DNA of 14,073 nucleotides, from assembly GCA_041653595.1 (NCBI GenBank), contig JBAZFB010000028.1, forward strand, positions 1 through 14,073, in the 5' to 3' direction. Shown piece by piece: positions 13,536 to 14,073 of the stretch; the first letter of the stretch is position 1; each line of letters starts with the position of its first letter. The notes beneath the pieces were generated by a model, which made no database searches, was not told the origin of the DNA, and saw only the letters and a list, made by a program, of their open reading frames with translations. The translations under genes were made by a program, and so were the position numbers. The DNA comes from Candidatus Omnitrophota bacterium. Its GTDB lineage: Bacteria; Omnitrophota; Gorgyraeia; Pluralincolimonadales; Pluralincolimonadaceae.

Positions 13536-14073
13536 ATGAGCCAATTAGTTATACCTATTGTTTGTGATGCTGTTATAGCAGCTGTATTTATTTATTTGGG
13601 GCTTGGTCCTGAAAAGCTTTGGAAAAAAGTTATTAGCACTCAAGGTGATATCTCTTGGGGGCGGTTATCGTATAATCTTGCTCTTTTGGGTCTGCTGATC
13701 ATCTCTATCGTGATTACAATTTCTATTCAAATGAAATCTGCTCAGCAACAGCAAAGACAGGAAGAAATTCAAAGAGCGACACTTCAAAAAGTTAATGAAG
13801 TGCTTGCGGGACAACAAGGAAATAAAATTACTGATAATGAAATCAGCTCTTTGATTTATGAAAAAACAGGTTTTACTCTCATGGAAGTAAAACAAATGGC
13901 CAATGACTTCAAGGAGAGAACGAAATCATATTTGGATATTGGTCTTGCAAATTACATTTTAGGTAATTATAAAGAAGCCATCGCTGACTATAACAAGGCC
14001 ATTGAAATAAATCCTAAACTTGCAGAAGCCTATATGAACCGTGGGGTTGCCTACGGCCAGCAAAACAACTTAT
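13536..14073 (+). CDS. Membrane-anchored TPR protein, 3' truncated by the window
   Basis: The open frame runs from ATG 13536 to the window end with 179 residues visible and no stop. GAGG at 13528-13531 with a 4-nt spacing supports this start; an in-frame ATG at 13515 would add 7 residues. Two transmembrane helices are visible (about 4-24 and 45-67), then a glutamine-rich probable coiled coil (about 68-93, QQQQRQEEIQ) and a linker. Tetratricopeptide repeats begin at about 130, with A-Y-LG-Y-EAI-D-NKAIEINP spacing and a second repeat at LAEAYMNRGVAYGQQNN. TPRs bind partner proteins. The first helix pair suggests an inner-membrane anchor with the repeats on one side. The composition is AT-rich like the upstream HEPN-like gene. 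The function and C-terminal domain are unknown. Confidence 0.8.
   Translation, partial: MSQLVIPIVCDAVIAAVFIYLGLGPEKLWKKVISTQGDISWGRLSYNLALLGLLIISIVITISIQMKSAQQQQRQEEIQRATLQKVNEVLAGQQGNKITDNEISSLIYEKTGFTLMEVKQMANDFKERTKSYLDIGLANYILGNYKEAIADYNKAIEINPKLAEAYMNRGVAYGQQNNL

Noticed and set aside
1..14073. CRISPR array
   Set aside because: I saw no regularly spaced direct repeats; the repeated structures are inverted repeats of differing sequence.

Overview
The window reads as a chromosomal segment of an anaerobic bacterium. The core is GC-rich, uses many ATA (Ile) and AGG (Arg) codons, and encodes a four-subunit pyruvate:ferredoxin oxidoreductase plus two large radical SAM proteins. The gene style, short intergenic hairpins and REP-like repeats remind me of uncultured PVC-type lineages such as Candidatus Omnitrophota. 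That placement is inference from impression only.

Layout, all genes on the + strand. (1) 1-1239: the 3' part of typA/bipA and a complete yajQ. (2) 1222-1998: a good sigma70-type promoter, tRNA-Arg(ACG), tadA and tRNA-Ser(GCT). TadA makes the A34-to-inosine change in exactly this tRNA-Arg, so enzyme and substrate sit side by side. (3) 2013-4950: two overlapping radical SAM genes with N-terminal metal-ribbon domains, resembling the tetraether/membrane-spanning lipid synthase (Tes/MJ0619-like) family. (4) 4951-7317: a promoter, then dnaX and recR without the usual ybaB between them. (5) 7314-11159: a near-consensus promoter overlapping the recR stop, a six-helix membrane protein of unknown function, and porG-porD-porA-porB packed with overlaps or gaps of 0-1 nt.

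(6) 11194-11853: a tRNA-Asn(GTT) gene interrupted inside its anticodon, between positions 35 and 36, by a 584-nt group I intron carrying an HNH endonuclease gene. The two exons rejoin into a canonical tRNA with the loop CTGTTAA and an encoded CCA. (7) 11850-12225: no gene, but a dense series of inverted repeats ending in a rho-independent terminator. (8) 12226-14073: a clear drop in GC content. It holds a 382-residue protein of unknown family with a HEPN-like R-x4-H motif, a 66-bp palindromic REP/MITE-like element, and a membrane-anchored TPR protein cut by the window end. This tail downstream of a tRNA gene looks like the start of an accessory, possibly defence-related, island.

The strongest unusual signals are the split-anticodon tRNA-Asn with its HNH-bearing intron, the tRNA-Arg/tadA pairing, the tandem Tes-like radical SAM genes in a bacterial context, and the HEPN-like gene at the tRNA-proximal edge of the AT-rich tail.
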